Below, piece by piece: positions 43,009 through 52,847 of a stretch of 64,000 nucleotides of DNA. The DNA is taken from positions 1 through 64,000 of the forward strand of contig CANQVZ010000007.1 in NCBI GenBank assembly GCA_947627425.1, read 5' to 3'. How positions within the stretch are numbered: position 1 is the first letter of the stretch; the number at the start of each line of letters is the position of its first letter. The notes under the pieces are model-generated. The model saw nothing but the letters and a program-made list of their open reading frames with translations, was not told the origin of the DNA and searched no databases. The position numbers were made by a program, and so were the translations under genes. Source of the stretch: an uncultured Clostridia bacterium (GTDB taxonomy: Bacteria > Bacillota > Clostridia > Lachnospirales > CAG-274).

Positions 43009-43033
43009 AAGAGATTTGTTTTAAAGCTCTCTT
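43009..43033 (+). repeat. Right copy of the 25-bp direct repeat (PHP gene end)
   Basis: Covers the last codons and stop of the PHP gene plus 12 bases beyond. Its three differences from 42833-42857 fall together and break the hairpin, so only the left copy can terminate. Confidence 0.75.
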
Positions 43034-43764
43034 GAAATCCTCTTTTTAAGCGATATAAAATCGTCAAACTTTTTTGTGTTGTAGTTTATTATAAGCTCAT
43101 CGGGCATATTTGCGCTCATAAGAACATCCCTGCAATTGTCAAAATTGCCGATGGCGGTGTGATAATGCGCATCGCTGCCGAGTATGACGGGGAGCGACTG
43201 TTTTATGCACTCCTTTAAAAGCTCCGCAACTATCTTCTCTCCTCCCTCTCTGCTGCCGCCCTTGGCAAAGGACGAATTGTTTATTTCAAGCAATGTGTTG
43301 TTATCCCTTGCAGCCGTGACCACCTTTTTTATATTTATGGGATAACGCGGATCCCCGGGATGTCCTATTATGTTGACAAAGGGATTTTTGACGGCGTTTA
43401 CTATGGCGGAGGTGTTTTCCTCCTCCGTGCCGGGCGCAATGCAGGGCAGATGAAGGCTGGCTATGACGATATCCAATCTTTTCAATATCTTCTTATATAT
43501 AGCCTTGTCAATTCTTCCCTCATAGTCCATAATATTCAGCTCTACGCCCTTGAATATCTTTACGCAGTCTATGTACTCCGGGAGCACCTTCAAGTTGAGA
43601 AAATGCAGATAACCGCAGGAGCCCGGCATTGCAGGAGCATGGTCGGTTATGCCCAGATATTCAAGACCTATGGATGCGGCATATTTGGCATTTTCCGTAA
43701 CTGTGCTGTAGGCGTGTCCGCTTGCGATGGTGTGGGTATGCATATCGAGCTTATAATGTGGCAT
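43021..43764 (-). CDS. PHP-domain phosphatase, YcdX-like
   Basis: A 247-residue metal-dependent phosphoesterase. PHP motifs: DMHTHTIASGHAYST at the N-terminus, GITDHAP, a Glu in FKGVELNI, ASLHLP, IIGHPGD and the C-terminal LGSDAHYHTAIG. It matches the YcdX-type histidinol-phosphatase-like group; the natural substrate is unknown. The ATG at 43764 follows AAAGG; a TTG at 43782 is less likely. The last codons (Ser-Arg-Glu-Leu-stop) originally formed the left arm of the terminator before an element was inserted. Confidence 0.9.
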   Translation of the reverse strand: MPHYKLDMHTHTIASGHAYSTVTENAKYAASIGLEYLGITDHAPAMPGSCGYLHFLNLKVLPEYIDCVKIFKGVELNIMDYEGRIDKAIYKKILKRLDIVIASLHLPCIAPGTEEENTSAIVNAVKNPFVNIIGHPGDPRYPINIKKVVTAARDNNTLLEINNSSFAKGGSREGGEKIVAELLKECIKQSLPVILGSDAHYHTAIGNFDNCRDVLMSANMPDELIINYNTKKFDDFISLKKRISREL

Positions 43765-43872
43765 ATAATCACAGCCTTTCAATTAATTGTCTGTATACAA
43801 ATAGGAATAAATGATTTATAATTAAGTTAGCTAAAAACATTCATATTATAAAAATAAGCGGAGGTGATAACG

Positions 43873-44112
43873 ATGAAGCTTTACAAAAAGGAAACTCATA
43901 CCATAGAAAGAATAGCCGAGGTAAGGTGCAATTGCTGCGGAAAAATAATCGAAAAAAACAAATACGGCTATTCGACCGACTATCTTTCGGTAGAAAAACG
44001 CTGGGGCTACGGGAGCAGTATGGACGGCGAAAGACACAGCTTTGACCTCTGCGAGGATTGCTACAAGCGTATCATCTCCGCCTTTAAGCTGGGCGTTGAA
44101 GGCGAGGATTAG
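43873..44112 (+). CDS. Small zinc-knuckle protein, function unknown
   Basis: A 79-residue cytoplasmic protein. Two Cys pairs, CNCC near residue 20 and CEDC near residue 60, could bind one zinc. Sequence between them is hydrophilic (YGYSTDYLSVEKRWGYGSSM). The ATG at 43873 has GGAGG at optimal spacing; the GTG at 43864 overlaps that site. It is the only plus-strand gene in this part of the window, convergent with comF, whose stop overlaps its end by 4 nt. Similar short proteins occur in many Firmicutes, without a known role. Confidence 0.75.
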   Translation: MKLYKKETHTIERIAEVRCNCCGKIIEKNKYGYSTDYLSVEKRWGYGSSMDGERHSFDLCEDCYKRIISAFKLGVEGED

Positions 44113-44834
44113 TCCTCCGCTCTACAGCTGAATGCCAAAAATTCCACTCTCAACGCGCCGTTTTTCTTAAGCACCCTTGCGCACTCGTTCACGGTGGCGC
44201 CCGTTGTGTAAATATCGTCTATGAGAAGTATGCTTTTGCCCTTTATTGCCTCCTTATCCTTAACGGCGAAGGCGTGCCTTATGTTTTTGAGCCTTTCCTC
44301 CCCGGAAAGAGAATTCTGCGGCTTTGTGTCTATCACTCTTTCAAGCACGACGGCGCAGGGCGTATTGAGCCTTGCAGCTACCATTGCCGCAGGTATATCG
44401 GACTGATTGTAGCCCCTTTGCCTCATCCTGTTTTTGTGAAGAGGAACGGCTGTGACCACATCAAAGCCATAAAGAGAATTTTTCTCAGCATAGTCCGCCA
44501 TAAGCTCTCCGAAATATATGCCTATATACTTCATATTTTTATATTTACAATTGAGCACAGCATTTCTCACATTGTCCTTATATTCAAACAAACTGTGTCC
44601 CTTGTCAAAATAGAGCTTTGTTTTGTTGCAGCTCCTGCACTTGCCCCTGTGGTATATTATCCTGCCGCACACGGGACACCTGCCAAGGTCGTGTTCGTCA
44701 AACTCGGCTCTGCACTCGGCGCACAGTATACCGCCTCCGACCGGCATAATGCTTCCGCACCCTATACAGATATGTGGATAGACCAACGAAACAATATCAC
44801 TCGCTATCTCCTTCATCAGCTTTATCAGCTTCAT
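44109..44834 (-). CDS. comF: ComF-family phosphoribosyltransferase-like protein
   Basis: A 241-residue protein. An N-terminal double zinc ribbon is at about 20-70 (CIGCGSIMPVGGGILCAEC and CPVCGRIIYHRGKCRSC). The rest is a phosphoribosyltransferase-like domain with the PRPP loop ILLIDDIYTTGATVNEC. In naturally competent bacteria ComF helps import single-stranded DNA; in others its role is unclear, and no other competence gene is in this window. The ATG lies 38 nt inside the end of ftsH, so it is probably translated by coupling. Confidence 0.9.
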   Translation of the reverse strand: MKLIKLMKEIASDIVSLVYPHICIGCGSIMPVGGGILCAECRAEFDEHDLGRCPVCGRIIYHRGKCRSCNKTKLYFDKGHSLFEYKDNVRNAVLNCKYKNMKYIGIYFGELMADYAEKNSLYGFDVVTAVPLHKNRMRQRGYNQSDIPAAMVAARLNTPCAVVLERVIDTKPQNSLSGEERLKNIRHAFAVKDKEAIKGKSILLIDDIYTTGATVNECARVLKKNGALRVEFLAFSCRAED

Positions 44835-46719
44835 TTTCGCTGTCCTCTGCCTTGTATTTCCTGAATATCTCCATAAATTCCTCACCCGAAATATTCTCTC
44901 TCTCGCAGAGGAATTCGGCTATTTCCTCAAGCGCCTGCTTGTTTTCAAGGAGCATTTGCTTTGCCTTCTCGTGGCACTCGCGTATTATGGAAAGCACCTC
45001 TTTGTCAAGCTCGGCTATTGTCTTTTCGCCCACAATGGCAACTCTCTCGCCCGAAAGATACCTGCTCTGTATGCTTTCAAGCGCCATCATATCGAATTTG
45101 TCGCTCATGCCGTAAAGACTTATCATGCTTCTGGCAAGGTCTGTGGCTCTCTCTATATCGTTTGACGCGCCCGTTGTGACGGAGCCGAACTCTATCTCCT
45201 CCGCGCTCCTGCCCGCAAGCAGAACGGTTATCTGCGCAAGTATTTCGTCCTTGCTCTGGAGGAAATGCTCCTCCTCGGGCATCTGCATGGTATAGCCCAA
45301 GGAACCCATTGTTCTTGGGATTATGGTTATCTTCTGCACGGGCTGTGTGTTTTTCTGCAAAGCCGTGGCAAGCGCATGACCTACCTCGTGGAACGAAACT
45401 ATCTTCTTTTCCTTTTCGGACATTATTCTGTCCTTCTTCTCCTTGCCCGCAATTACCACCTCTACGGACTCCATGAGATCCTCCTGTATTATCTTGTCCC
45501 TGCCAAGCCTTACAGCCCTTAATGCCGCCTCGTTTACTATATTGGCAAGGTCTGCTCCGCTGGCTCCGCTTGTGGCAAGACCTATCTTTTCAAGGTCTAT
45601 GTCGTCGCCCTGCTTCACATTCTTGATATGCACCTTCAACACGGCAACTCTGCCCTTTAAGTCGGGATTTTCAACAATTATGCGTCTGTCAAAGCGTCCC
45701 GGTCTCAAAAGCGCCTTGTCCAGCACCTCTGGTCTGTTGGTAGCGCCTATGATGACAACTCCGCCCGAGGAATCAAAGCCGTCCATCTCCGAAAGCAGCT
45801 GATTGAGCGTCTGCTCATTGTAGTTATAACGGCTGTCTCTTTTCTGACCCACTGCGTCAAGCTCATCTATAAACACTATACAGGGGGCATTCTGCTGCGC
45901 GCTCTTGAAAAGCTCTCTCACCCTGGAGGCGCCCACGCCCACAAACATTTCCTCAAAGTCCGAGCCCGAAAGGCTCATAAATGTGACCTTAGCCTCGCCC
46001 GCCACAGCTCTGGCAAGAAGCGTCTTGCCTGTGCCGGGAGGGCCTGCAAGCAAAGCGCCCTTAGGCTGCTTGGCGCCTATCTGCTTATATTTTTCGGGAT
46101 TATGCAGAAAGTCTATTATCTCCTGCAAGGACTCCTTTGCTTCCTCCTGTCCCGCAACATCGGCAAAGGTGACGCCCGTTTCCTTCTCCATATACACCTT
46201 GGCGTTAGACTTGCCCATTGCGCCCGCGCCCATTCTGCCCAGACCGAAGCGCATGAGGAACATAAAGCCAAGATACATTATAACAAGGGGAACTACCCAG
46301 CTTGTTATAAACGAAATGATCGGTGAATTATACTGTATGGGAGAGTAGAACTCTACATTGTGCTCTCTGAGTATGGGCACAAGCTCATCATAGGATATCC
46401 TGCCCACATTGAAATACTTATTGCCCGATGTGAGCTGTTTGTCGCCCTCCTCCAGCTTGTCGGCATAGGGATATACCACAAGCATATCGGAGCGGAACTC
46501 CACCTTTTCTATCTTGTCCTTCTCCACCATATTTACAAAATCGCTGTAATTAAGCTCGCTAAGCGACCTGAGAGATAAGGTGTGCATCACCACGTTGAAT
46601 ATGACGGTGAACACAAGTGAGACCACAAGTATTCTGAGAAAAAGCTTTATGTCCGAATTGTCCTTTCCTCCGCTTTCGTTATTTATATTGTCGTTGTTAT
46701 CACGGTTATCACTTTCCAT
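44797..46719 (-). CDS. ftsH: ATP-dependent zinc metalloprotease FtsH
   Basis: A 640-residue membrane AAA+ protease that degrades membrane and regulatory proteins. Order: Asn/Asp-rich cytoplasmic tail, helix at about 27-46, extracellular domain, helix at about 135-155, AAA domain ([35 protein letters not shown] Arg in [11 protein letters not shown]) and protease motif HEVGH. The ATG at 46719 has GGAGG 9 nt upstream. The upstream gene is spoIID, 123 nt away, and ftsH may have its own promoter. Confidence 0.96.
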   Translation of the reverse strand: MESDNRDNNDNINNESGGKDNSDIKLFLRILVVSLVFTVIFNVVMHTLSLRSLSELNYSDFVNMVEKDKIEKVEFRSDMLVVYPYADKLEEGDKQLTSGNKYFNVGRISYDELVPILREHNVEFYSPIQYNSPIISFITSWVVPLVIMYLGFMFLMRFGLGRMGAGAMGKSNAKVYMEKETGVTFADVAGQEEAKESLQEIIDFLHNPEKYKQIGAKQPKGALLAGPPGTGKTLLARAVAGEAKVTFMSLSGSDFEEMFVGVGASRVRELFKSAQQNAPCIVFIDELDAVGQKRDSRYNYNEQTLNQLLSEMDGFDSSGGVVIIGATNRPEVLDKALLRPGRFDRRIIVENPDLKGRVAVLKVHIKNVKQGDDIDLEKIGLATSGASGADLANIVNEAALRAVRLGRDKIIQEDLMESVEVVIAGKEKKDRIMSEKEKKIVSFHEVGHALATALQKNTQPVQKITIIPRTMGSLGYTMQMPEEEHFLQSKDEILAQITVLLAGRSAEEIEFGSVTTGASNDIERATDLARSMISLYGMSDKFDMMALESIQSRYLSGERVAIVGEKTIAELDKEVLSIIRECHEKAKQMLLENKQALEEIAEFLCERENISGEEFMEIFRKYKAEDSENEADKADEGDSE

Positions 46720-46842
46720 TACAATATCCTCCGTTTTTCTGCGCACAGACCCGCGTCCGCGCGCATTAAAGAAATTATTTTGCGTTTGTCTTTTTTATTT
46801 TATAACAATAACCGCATATTTTCAACAAATATAATGTATATT

Positions 46843-47754
46843 TTATAATTTTTTAATAATTGCCGATTTGTAGTAATGGTTCAATATAGCCTTATAATCC
46901 GCTCCGTTATTTGCCATATAGCAGGCTCCGTACTGGCTCATGCCCACCCCGTGACCGTAGCCGCGCGTGTTTATTGTAAAGCCGTCTGCATTTTTTTGTA
47001 TGTCAAAGCTTGTCGAGCGAAGACCCAGAATACTTCTTACGCCTGCGCCCGTGTATTCCCTGTCCCCTATTTTTATATTGAGCACATAGCCCGCGGGACT
47101 TTTTTTGATGTCGCCTATGTCCGTACTGCCGAATACTGCCTTGAATTTCTCCTTTGACAATGTTATGCTGTCCTCAAAATAGGGCGAAAATTTATCGCCC
47201 TCGGACTCCACGCTCGAAAGATAGGGTATGTCCTGCGTCCAGACATTCTCGCACTCCTCCGTGCGTCCGTTCGTTGTGGAGCAGAAAACGGCAAGTATAG
47301 GCTCGTTGTCATATTCCAATATTTCGCCCGCCGTAGAATACACGGCATTTTTTATCTTATTATAGTTTTCATCGAAGCTTCTGCCCCACATGGCGCGCAT
47401 ACGCTCTGTATCTATATGCGCCTGCGCTATATCGTCATAATCGAGAGTCGGGTCCTTGCTAAGCTGTCTTAAGGCATATGTTCTTGCGGCGACCGCCTGT
47501 GCCTTGAGAGCCTCGTGAGGAAAATTGACGGGCATCTCTCCCGCCACAACACCCACAACATAGTCCTCCAGTTCAATGTCTATTGTGCCGACACCTTCCG
47601 TATTTTCGGCAGCCTCCGCCTTTTGCACAAGCTCCACACTGCACACGGGAAGAGCCTCCTCCGCTCCCGCATACCTGTCCTTTATTGCAAATGCGGGCAG
47701 CATAACGGCAAAAACGCTCACAGCTATGAATATTGTACCTTTCAGAACTACCAC
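46843..47754 (-). CDS. spoIID: Stage II sporulation protein D
   Basis: A 303-residue lytic transglycosylase acting during forespore engulfment. After a signal segment (GTIFIAVSVFAVMLPAFA) comes the SpoIID domain: EDYVVGVVAGEMPVNFPHEA, with the catalytic Glu of AGEM, ALKAQAVAARTYAL, and a C-terminal GYGHGVGMSQYGA. The position directly after murA is the one found in Bacillus and many Clostridia. The annotated start is a GTG at 47754, but the GAGGTG site would better serve an in-frame CTG 12 nt downstream, giving a cleaner signal peptide. Confidence 0.93.
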   Translation of the reverse strand: MVVLKGTIFIAVSVFAVMLPAFAIKDRYAGAEEALPVCSVELVQKAEAAENTEGVGTIDIELEDYVVGVVAGEMPVNFPHEALKAQAVAARTYALRQLSKDPTLDYDDIAQAHIDTERMRAMWGRSFDENYNKIKNAVYSTAGEILEYDNEPILAVFCSTTNGRTEECENVWTQDIPYLSSVESEGDKFSPYFEDSITLSKEKFKAVFGSTDIGDIKKSPAGYVLNIKIGDREYTGAGVRSILGLRSTSFDIQKNADGFTINTRGYGHGVGMSQYGACYMANNGADYKAILNHYYKSAIIKKL

Positions 47755-47761
47755 CTCTTTA

Positions 47762-49012
47762 TTAAGGGCATTTCACCCTTTTTATTTTACAGCCGAGGGC
47801 GGAGAGCTTTTTTTCTATCTCCTCATAACCCCTGTCTATATAATGTATATTGCCTATCTCCGTTGTACCCTCGGCGGCAAGAGCCGATATTATAAGCGCC
47901 GCGCCCGCCCGCAGGTCTGTGGCGTTCACCTCCGCGCCCGCAAGCCCTTCAACGCCCCTCACAACGGCAAGCTTGCCCTCTACGGTTATATTTGCGCCCA
48001 TTTTTATAAGCTCGCCCACATACATAAAGCGGTTTTCAAAAACGGTCTCGTTCACTATGCCCGTGCCGAGTCCCTTTGCCATGAGCGCTGTGAACTGCGC
48101 CTGCATATCCGTGGGAAAGCCCGGATAGGGAAGTGTCTTTATGTCGGTATTTACAACAATGCCATCGGCATATACCGTGAGAGCGTTTGTCTCCTCCTTT
48201 ATGTCTACCTCCATTTCGCGAAGCTTTGACATAACGGGTCTTATATGGTCTATCATTATATTTTCTATGCGACATTCCCCGCCCGCCGCAGCTGCGGCAA
48301 GCATGAATGTACCCGCCTCTATCCTGTCGGGTATTATGCTGTGGCTGACGCCCGTGAGAATAGGCGTGCCGTCCACCACTATGGTGTCGCTGCCTGCGCC
48401 CTTTATTTTGGCTCCCGCCTTGTTGAGAAAATTTGCAAGGTCTATTATTTCCGGCTCGGCGGCGCAGTTGCTTATGACAGTTCTGCCCTTTGCCATGACC
48501 GAAGCGAGCATTATGTTTTCCGTGGCGCCCACGCTGGGAAAATCCAGATATATCTCCCCACCACTAAGATATTTTCCGCTTATGTCAATTATTCCACCCT
48601 CCAAGGACTGGCTTGCGCCGAGAGCGCCGAAGCCCTTTAAATGCAGGTCTACGGGGCGCTGACCTATCTTGCAGCCTCCTGGCATAAACATGGACACCTT
48701 GCCGAATCTCCCCAAAAGGGCGCCCACTATTAGAAACGATGCCCTTATGTCCCTTACCATGGCGCTGGGCGGACGATTTTGTATATCGGAACAGTTTATA
48801 CTTATACATTCTCCCGTCTTTACATCGGCACCGTAATATTTTAAAAGCTCAAGCATGGTATAAACATCTCTCAGCGCAGGCACATTATATATATAGCAGG
48901 TATCGGGGATGAGGAGAGTTGCGGCAAGTATGGGAAGCACGGAATTTTTGGAGCCTGAGACCCTGACTGTACCGTTTATTTTGTTGCCTCCGTTTATAAT
49001 GAGCTTTTCCAT
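47762..49012 (-). CDS. murA: UDP-N-acetylglucosamine 1-carboxyvinyltransferase
   Basis: A 416-residue enzyme for the first committed step of peptidoglycan synthesis, transferring enolpyruvate to UDP-GlcNAc. N-terminal KINGTVRVSGSKNSVLPILA and the active-site Cys loop MPGGCKIGQRPVDLH are intact; the Cys is the fosfomycin target. The start at 49012 has GGAGG; the longer reading to 49102 does not. It precedes spoIID by 7 nt, so basal transcription of spoIID from the murA promoter is possible. Confidence 0.96.
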   Translation of the reverse strand: MEKLIINGGNKINGTVRVSGSKNSVLPILAATLLIPDTCYIYNVPALRDVYTMLELLKYYGADVKTGECISINCSDIQNRPPSAMVRDIRASFLIVGALLGRFGKVSMFMPGGCKIGQRPVDLHLKGFGALGASQSLEGGIIDISGKYLSGGEIYLDFPSVGATENIMLASVMAKGRTVISNCAAEPEIIDLANFLNKAGAKIKGAGSDTIVVDGTPILTGVSHSIIPDRIEAGTFMLAAAAAGGECRIENIMIDHIRPVMSKLREMEVDIKEETNALTVYADGIVVNTDIKTLPYPGFPTDMQAQFTALMAKGLGTGIVNETVFENRFMYVGELIKMGANITVEGKLAVVRGVEGLAGAEVNATDLRAGAALIISALAAEGTTEIGNIHYIDRGYEEIEKKLSALGCKIKRVKCP

Positions 49013-49123
49013 CGCTGACCTCCGAAATTGTATTTTTTTTAACAACAGTTTAATAATAGTGTTGCCACATACGAAACAACAAAACCTTGAAATTAGAGGC
49101 AAAATTTTAATAAATAAACAAAT

Positions 49124-49160
49124 AAAAAAAGCCGGGACACATTTCTGTATCTCGGCTTTA
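49124..49160 (-). terminator. Terminator of the GGDEF-EAL gene
   Basis: Imperfect 12-bp stem AGCCGAGATACA / TGTGTCCCGGCT with T7 on the minus strand, about 15 nt after the stop. Confidence 0.8.
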
Positions 49161-49173
49161 AAATGAAAATTTA

Positions 49174-52100
49174 TTATTTAATTTTATCAAACTCGCTCGA
49201 CATGAGCAGATTGATATAATCCTCTATGGGCATGGGCTTTGCGAAGTAATAGCCCTGAGCATATTTACAGCCTATGCTGGTGAGGAAATCCATCTGTTCC
49301 TTAGTCTCAACGCCCTCCGTGAGAACGGGGATATTGAGCATTTTAGCCATATACACCACGGATTCAACGAGCTTTGCACCCTTTCTGGTGTTTACAGCCG
49401 AAAGGAATACCATATCCAGCTTAAGCAGGTCTATGGATATATCCTTAAGAGTGTTAAGCGATGAATAACCGCTTCCGAAGTCGTCCATCTCAACGCTGTA
49501 GCCTATCTCTCTGAGGTTATCCACAACATTTATCATGACCTCGGGCTGCTCAACATAGAGTGACTCCGTTATCTCCAGACGAAGATCCTTTGTGGGGATG
49601 TCATACTTGGCTCTCGCCGCATTCAACTCCTCAATAAGCTTAGGTCTGAAAAGGTCGGCTCTGGAAAGATTTATGGCTATAGTGGGCGGCTCCACGCTCG
49701 GCAGCGCCTTTTTAAGAAGCGACATAACTCTGCACGCCTCCTCGGCTATGTAGTTGTCAAGCTGCGCTATGAGCGCGTTCTGCTCCAGAACTGGAATGAA
49801 GTTGCCGGGGGATATTATGCCCTTGTCGGGGTGTATCCACCTTACAAGCGCCTCCGCGCCTACTATCTTGCCGTTGAGCATATTGTACTGAGGCTGAAGA
49901 TACATATGGAACTGTCTTTCCTTCAATGCCTCCGGGAAGTCCCTCACTATCTCCTGCGTCTTTATGATGTCGGCTCTTATTCCTTCATCATATATACAGA
50001 ACGGTGTGAATGTCTTTTTAGCCTGATTGAGAGCTATTTCTGCTCTGTCGCACATAGTGATTACGGGTATATTCTTGTCGTTTACGATATAAATACCCGT
50101 GCTCAATATGAACTTATAGTCTATGGGATAAGAGTCCACTATTTCCTGTATCTGATGAGTGACGGTCTCTATGCTCTCTATCTTGTCTCCCGCATAGCAG
50201 GCTATGAAGTCATCTCCGCCGAGATAGCCGCAGCAGCCTCCCTTGTCGGTAATGATCTTTTTATAGTGTCTGCCGACATAGCTTAAGAACTCGTCTCCCG
50301 CCTTCCTGCCGTAGAGCTCATTGAACGCCTTGAAGTTGTTCAGATCCCTCTTTATTATAAAGAAATTCTTGTCGGGATTTTCGGCAAAGAGCTTTTTGCA
50401 CTCCAGACAGAAGCCATTTATGTTCAAAAGGCTTGTGAGGCTGTTTATATGAGCGTGCTTCAATATCTCCTCGCCTATCTGCTTGTACTTCTGCAAATAC
50501 TGCTCGGCGGCAACATCGTTGTCCAGCTTTTCTCCGTTTTCCTGCATTGAGGATGCCAGCACTCTGTCCTCCACGATGTCGGTAACGTCGCGCTGAGTGC
50601 AGAGTATAAGCTTTTTATCCTTATCCATATAGGAATATTTGAATTTCTTGTAGCGGCATATACCGTCTATTCCCGTTTCGGGGAAGACGAAGGAATATAT
50701 ATTCTTGCTTTCAAGCTCGCTCATTATCCTCAATATGGAAGTCCTCTCTTGTATGAACTCCCTGTCCTCGGGCATGAGCAGAGTTGTGACATATTTTTCT
50801 ATCTCGTCGGCATAATCGGGATAAAATACGGTCATTTCCTTGTCGGAGGCATTGTCCATTATGCTCCTTACTATAGAACCATGTACGGCGTCTATGCAGG
50901 CAACGACCTCGTATTCCTCCGAAACCTCCTGATTGATGGCAAGAGATATCTGCTTGTGGTTGTTTATATCCTTGAAGTATATGAACGCCTCTATATCCTT
51001 GCTGGAGGGATTTGCTCTGAGGCTTATTTCAAGTGACATCCAGAGGTTATAACCGCTCTCGTACTTAAAGAAGTATTCATAGAAAAGATTTTTGTTGCCC
51101 CTGTTGTAGCTTCTGAGAAGCACATTCCTGTCTATCCTCTTAGCAAGGAAGTTGTAGGTGTCCTTTGTGAGTTTTTCGCCGTGTCCGAGATGGTCGAGGC
51201 ATTCCTCTATGGTCATACCCACCTTTACACGCGATTCATCACCGTAGCGGCTGCTCCAGTCGATGATCATATCCTGCGTAACATTTATCTCACAGTAAGC
51301 CACCAGATTTTTGAGCACGGCGCTCTTGTGCTTGAGCTCCTGCTGATATCTTTCCTCTACAACGGTTTCCTTGAGCTTTCTCTCGGTAATGTCTATAAAT
51401 GTGGAATAGATATACTCCTGTCCGTCCTCCACAACAAAGGCGCTCTGGTCGATGACATACTTCACGGAGCCGTCCCTGCGCCTGAAGCAGAACTCGGACT
51501 TGGTGTAGTCCGTGCTCACAAGGTTGTGGTCTACGCTGCTTATTATCTGCGCGACCTGCGTCTTAGGAATGAGAGCGGCAAAGCTGTTATTCTTCTCCGC
51601 CTTGAACTGTTCGGGAGTGTAGCCTATCATATTGTAGAAATTCTCGTTTGCCTCCACAACGGTAAACGCGGTGTCCTTTATGCACTTCACTCTGCCGCAG
51701 GTCATCATCTCTACGGTGGCGTCAAAGTTGGTCTTGAGCATCTTGCTCTCCGTAGCGTCGGACATACAGGTTATGGCAAGTTCTCTGTTGTAATATATGA
51801 TATGGCTGCTCAAAACATCATAATTTCTGCCCTTATAGCGCATCTCATATGAAATATTGGGCTGATTTTTGAACTTGTCGGTATCGCAGAGATCGCACGC
51901 CTTGTCGCCCTCGTTGAATATCTCGTATACGGTCTGACCCGCCCTGAGCCTTTCGTTGTTCAAAAAGGTCTTTCTCAGCTTTTCGTTGGCATAGAGTATT
52001 TCCTTGGTATTAAAGTCCATTATAAAGGCTATCTCATCCACATTGTCGAGTATATCCTTGTAGGGCTTTGAATACCTGTCTATATTGTGTACAACACCGC

Positions 52101-52533
52101 AGCATATGACGGAACCGTCCTTCTGCCTGAGAGCAGCGCCGTTTACATTGAGCCACACAAGCTCCTTGTTTCTGTTGATTATTCTCATATTGAAGCTGAG
52201 ATTTGTTTCCTCCTCAACAGATCTCTGCACTACCTCTCTCATATGCTCCCTATCGGGCGTAAATATCTTGTCAATTTCAGACATTTTGTTTACTACCTTG
52301 TCGTAGCTTTCGGGATCTACGCCCAGCATTTCGAGAACATTCGGAGATATGTACAGCATTTCCGTCTTATCATCCTTGAGCTTGTACATAACAAGTCCGC
52401 CGGGAATAGCCGAAAATACATTTTCAATTTGTTTTCTGTTAAGAACAATAGCTTCTTTTCCGGGATCATCCTCCCCGATTATCCTGAAAAGCTTTTCGTA
52501 AACAGTTTTTTCCGAATCATTATTTTTTTTCAT
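49174..52533 (-). CDS. PAS-GGDEF-EAL cyclic-di-GMP protein
   Basis: An 1119-residue soluble signalling protein without membrane helices. The N-terminal 670 residues contain several PAS-type sensor units (LEMLGVDPESYDKVVNKMSE; NFYNMIGYTPEQF; GQEYIYSTFIDITERK). A GGDEF domain at about 690-850 has the altered motif GGDDF. The EAL domain (about 870-1110) keeps all catalytic positions: EALVRW, the Asn of AINLSR, EITES, DDFGSGYSS, the Lys of LLKLD and TEGVE. Phosphodiesterase activity is therefore likely and cyclase activity doubtful. An 8-nt G tract lies in its ribosome-binding region. Confidence 0.93.
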   Translation of the reverse strand: MKKNNDSEKTVYEKLFRIIGEDDPGKEAIVLNRKQIENVFSAIPGGLVMYKLKDDKTEMLYISPNVLEMLGVDPESYDKVVNKMSEIDKIFTPDREHMREVVQRSVEEETNLSFNMRIINRNKELVWLNVNGAALRQKDGSVICCGVVHNIDRYSKPYKDILDNVDEIAFIMDFNTKEILYANEKLRKTFLNNERLRAGQTVYEIFNEGDKACDLCDTDKFKNQPNISYEMRYKGRNYDVLSSHIIYYNRELAITCMSDATESKMLKTNFDATVEMMTCGRVKCIKDTAFTVVEANENFYNMIGYTPEQFKAEKNNSFAALIPKTQVAQIISSVDHNLVSTDYTKSEFCFRRRDGSVKYVIDQSAFVVEDGQEYIYSTFIDITERKLKETVVEERYQQELKHKSAVLKNLVAYCEINVTQDMIIDWSSRYGDESRVKVGMTIEECLDHLGHGEKLTKDTYNFLAKRIDRNVLLRSYNRGNKNLFYEYFFKYESGYNLWMSLEISLRANPSSKDIEAFIYFKDINNHKQISLAINQEVSEEYEVVACIDAVHGSIVRSIMDNASDKEMTVFYPDYADEIEKYVTTLLMPEDREFIQERTSILRIMSELESKNIYSFVFPETGIDGICRYKKFKYSYMDKDKKLILCTQRDVTDIVEDRVLASSMQENGEKLDNDVAAEQYLQKYKQIGEEILKHAHINSLTSLLNINGFCLECKKLFAENPDKNFFIIKRDLNNFKAFNELYGRKAGDEFLSYVGRHYKKIITDKGGCCGYLGGDDFIACYAGDKIESIETVTHQIQEIVDSYPIDYKFILSTGIYIVNDKNIPVITMCDRAEIALNQAKKTFTPFCIYDEGIRADIIKTQEIVRDFPEALKERQFHMYLQPQYNMLNGKIVGAEALVRWIHPDKGIISPGNFIPVLEQNALIAQLDNYIAEEACRVMSLLKKALPSVEPPTIAINLSRADLFRPKLIEELNAARAKYDIPTKDLRLEITESLYVEQPEVMINVVDNLREIGYSVEMDDFGSGYSSLNTLKDISIDLLKLDMVFLSAVNTRKGAKLVESVVYMAKMLNIPVLTEGVETKEQMDFLTSIGCKYAQGYYFAKPMPIEDYINLLMSSEFDKIK

Positions 52534-52542
52534 CAGAGTCTA

Positions 52543-52550
52543 CCCCCCCC
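52543..52550 (-). promoter_or_regulatory. G8 tract in the ribosome-binding region of the GGDEF-EAL gene
   Basis: Eight consecutive G on the minus strand, 9 nt before the ATG, where the Shine-Dalgarno sequence belongs. No other ribosome site is present. Length change by slippage would alter spacing. Confidence 0.55.
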
Positions 52551-52721
52551 ACTCTTTTTTTACAAAAAGAGCATTGTTATCCAATTATCCATAATGATAT
52601 TATTACACATTTTTACAACTTTTACAATAGTTTTTTTATATAAATATAAAAATTTAATATAATTATATAATATATTCACACACACCATTACGGTTATTTG
52701 TAAAAAGAACACAATAAGAAC

Positions 52722-52751
52722 AAAAAGAACTCCGCATACAATGCGCAGTCC
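52722..52751 (-). terminator. Terminator of the aminotransferase operon
   Basis: Eleven-bp imperfect stem GGACTGCGCAT / ATGCGGAGTTC, TGT loop, tail TTTTTGTTCTT on the minus strand. The rest of the 314-nt gap (52534-52847) holds the GGDEF-EAL promoter region; an ATG here at 52757 opens an unconvincing 65-codon frame without a ribosome site. Confidence 0.75.
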
Positions 52752-52847
52752 TTTCATTTTTGCCGACGGGGGAGAGGGGATTGCCCGCCGCCGAATAAAC
52801 GGGAGTTTTGCCTCCTTGTATTATTATATTTTTATGGCTATCAAGTG

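Noticed and set aside
52560-52757. 65-codon minus-strand frame with hydrophobic start
   Set aside because: No ribosome site, begins inside the aminotransferase terminator and overlaps the promoter region of the GGDEF-EAL gene.
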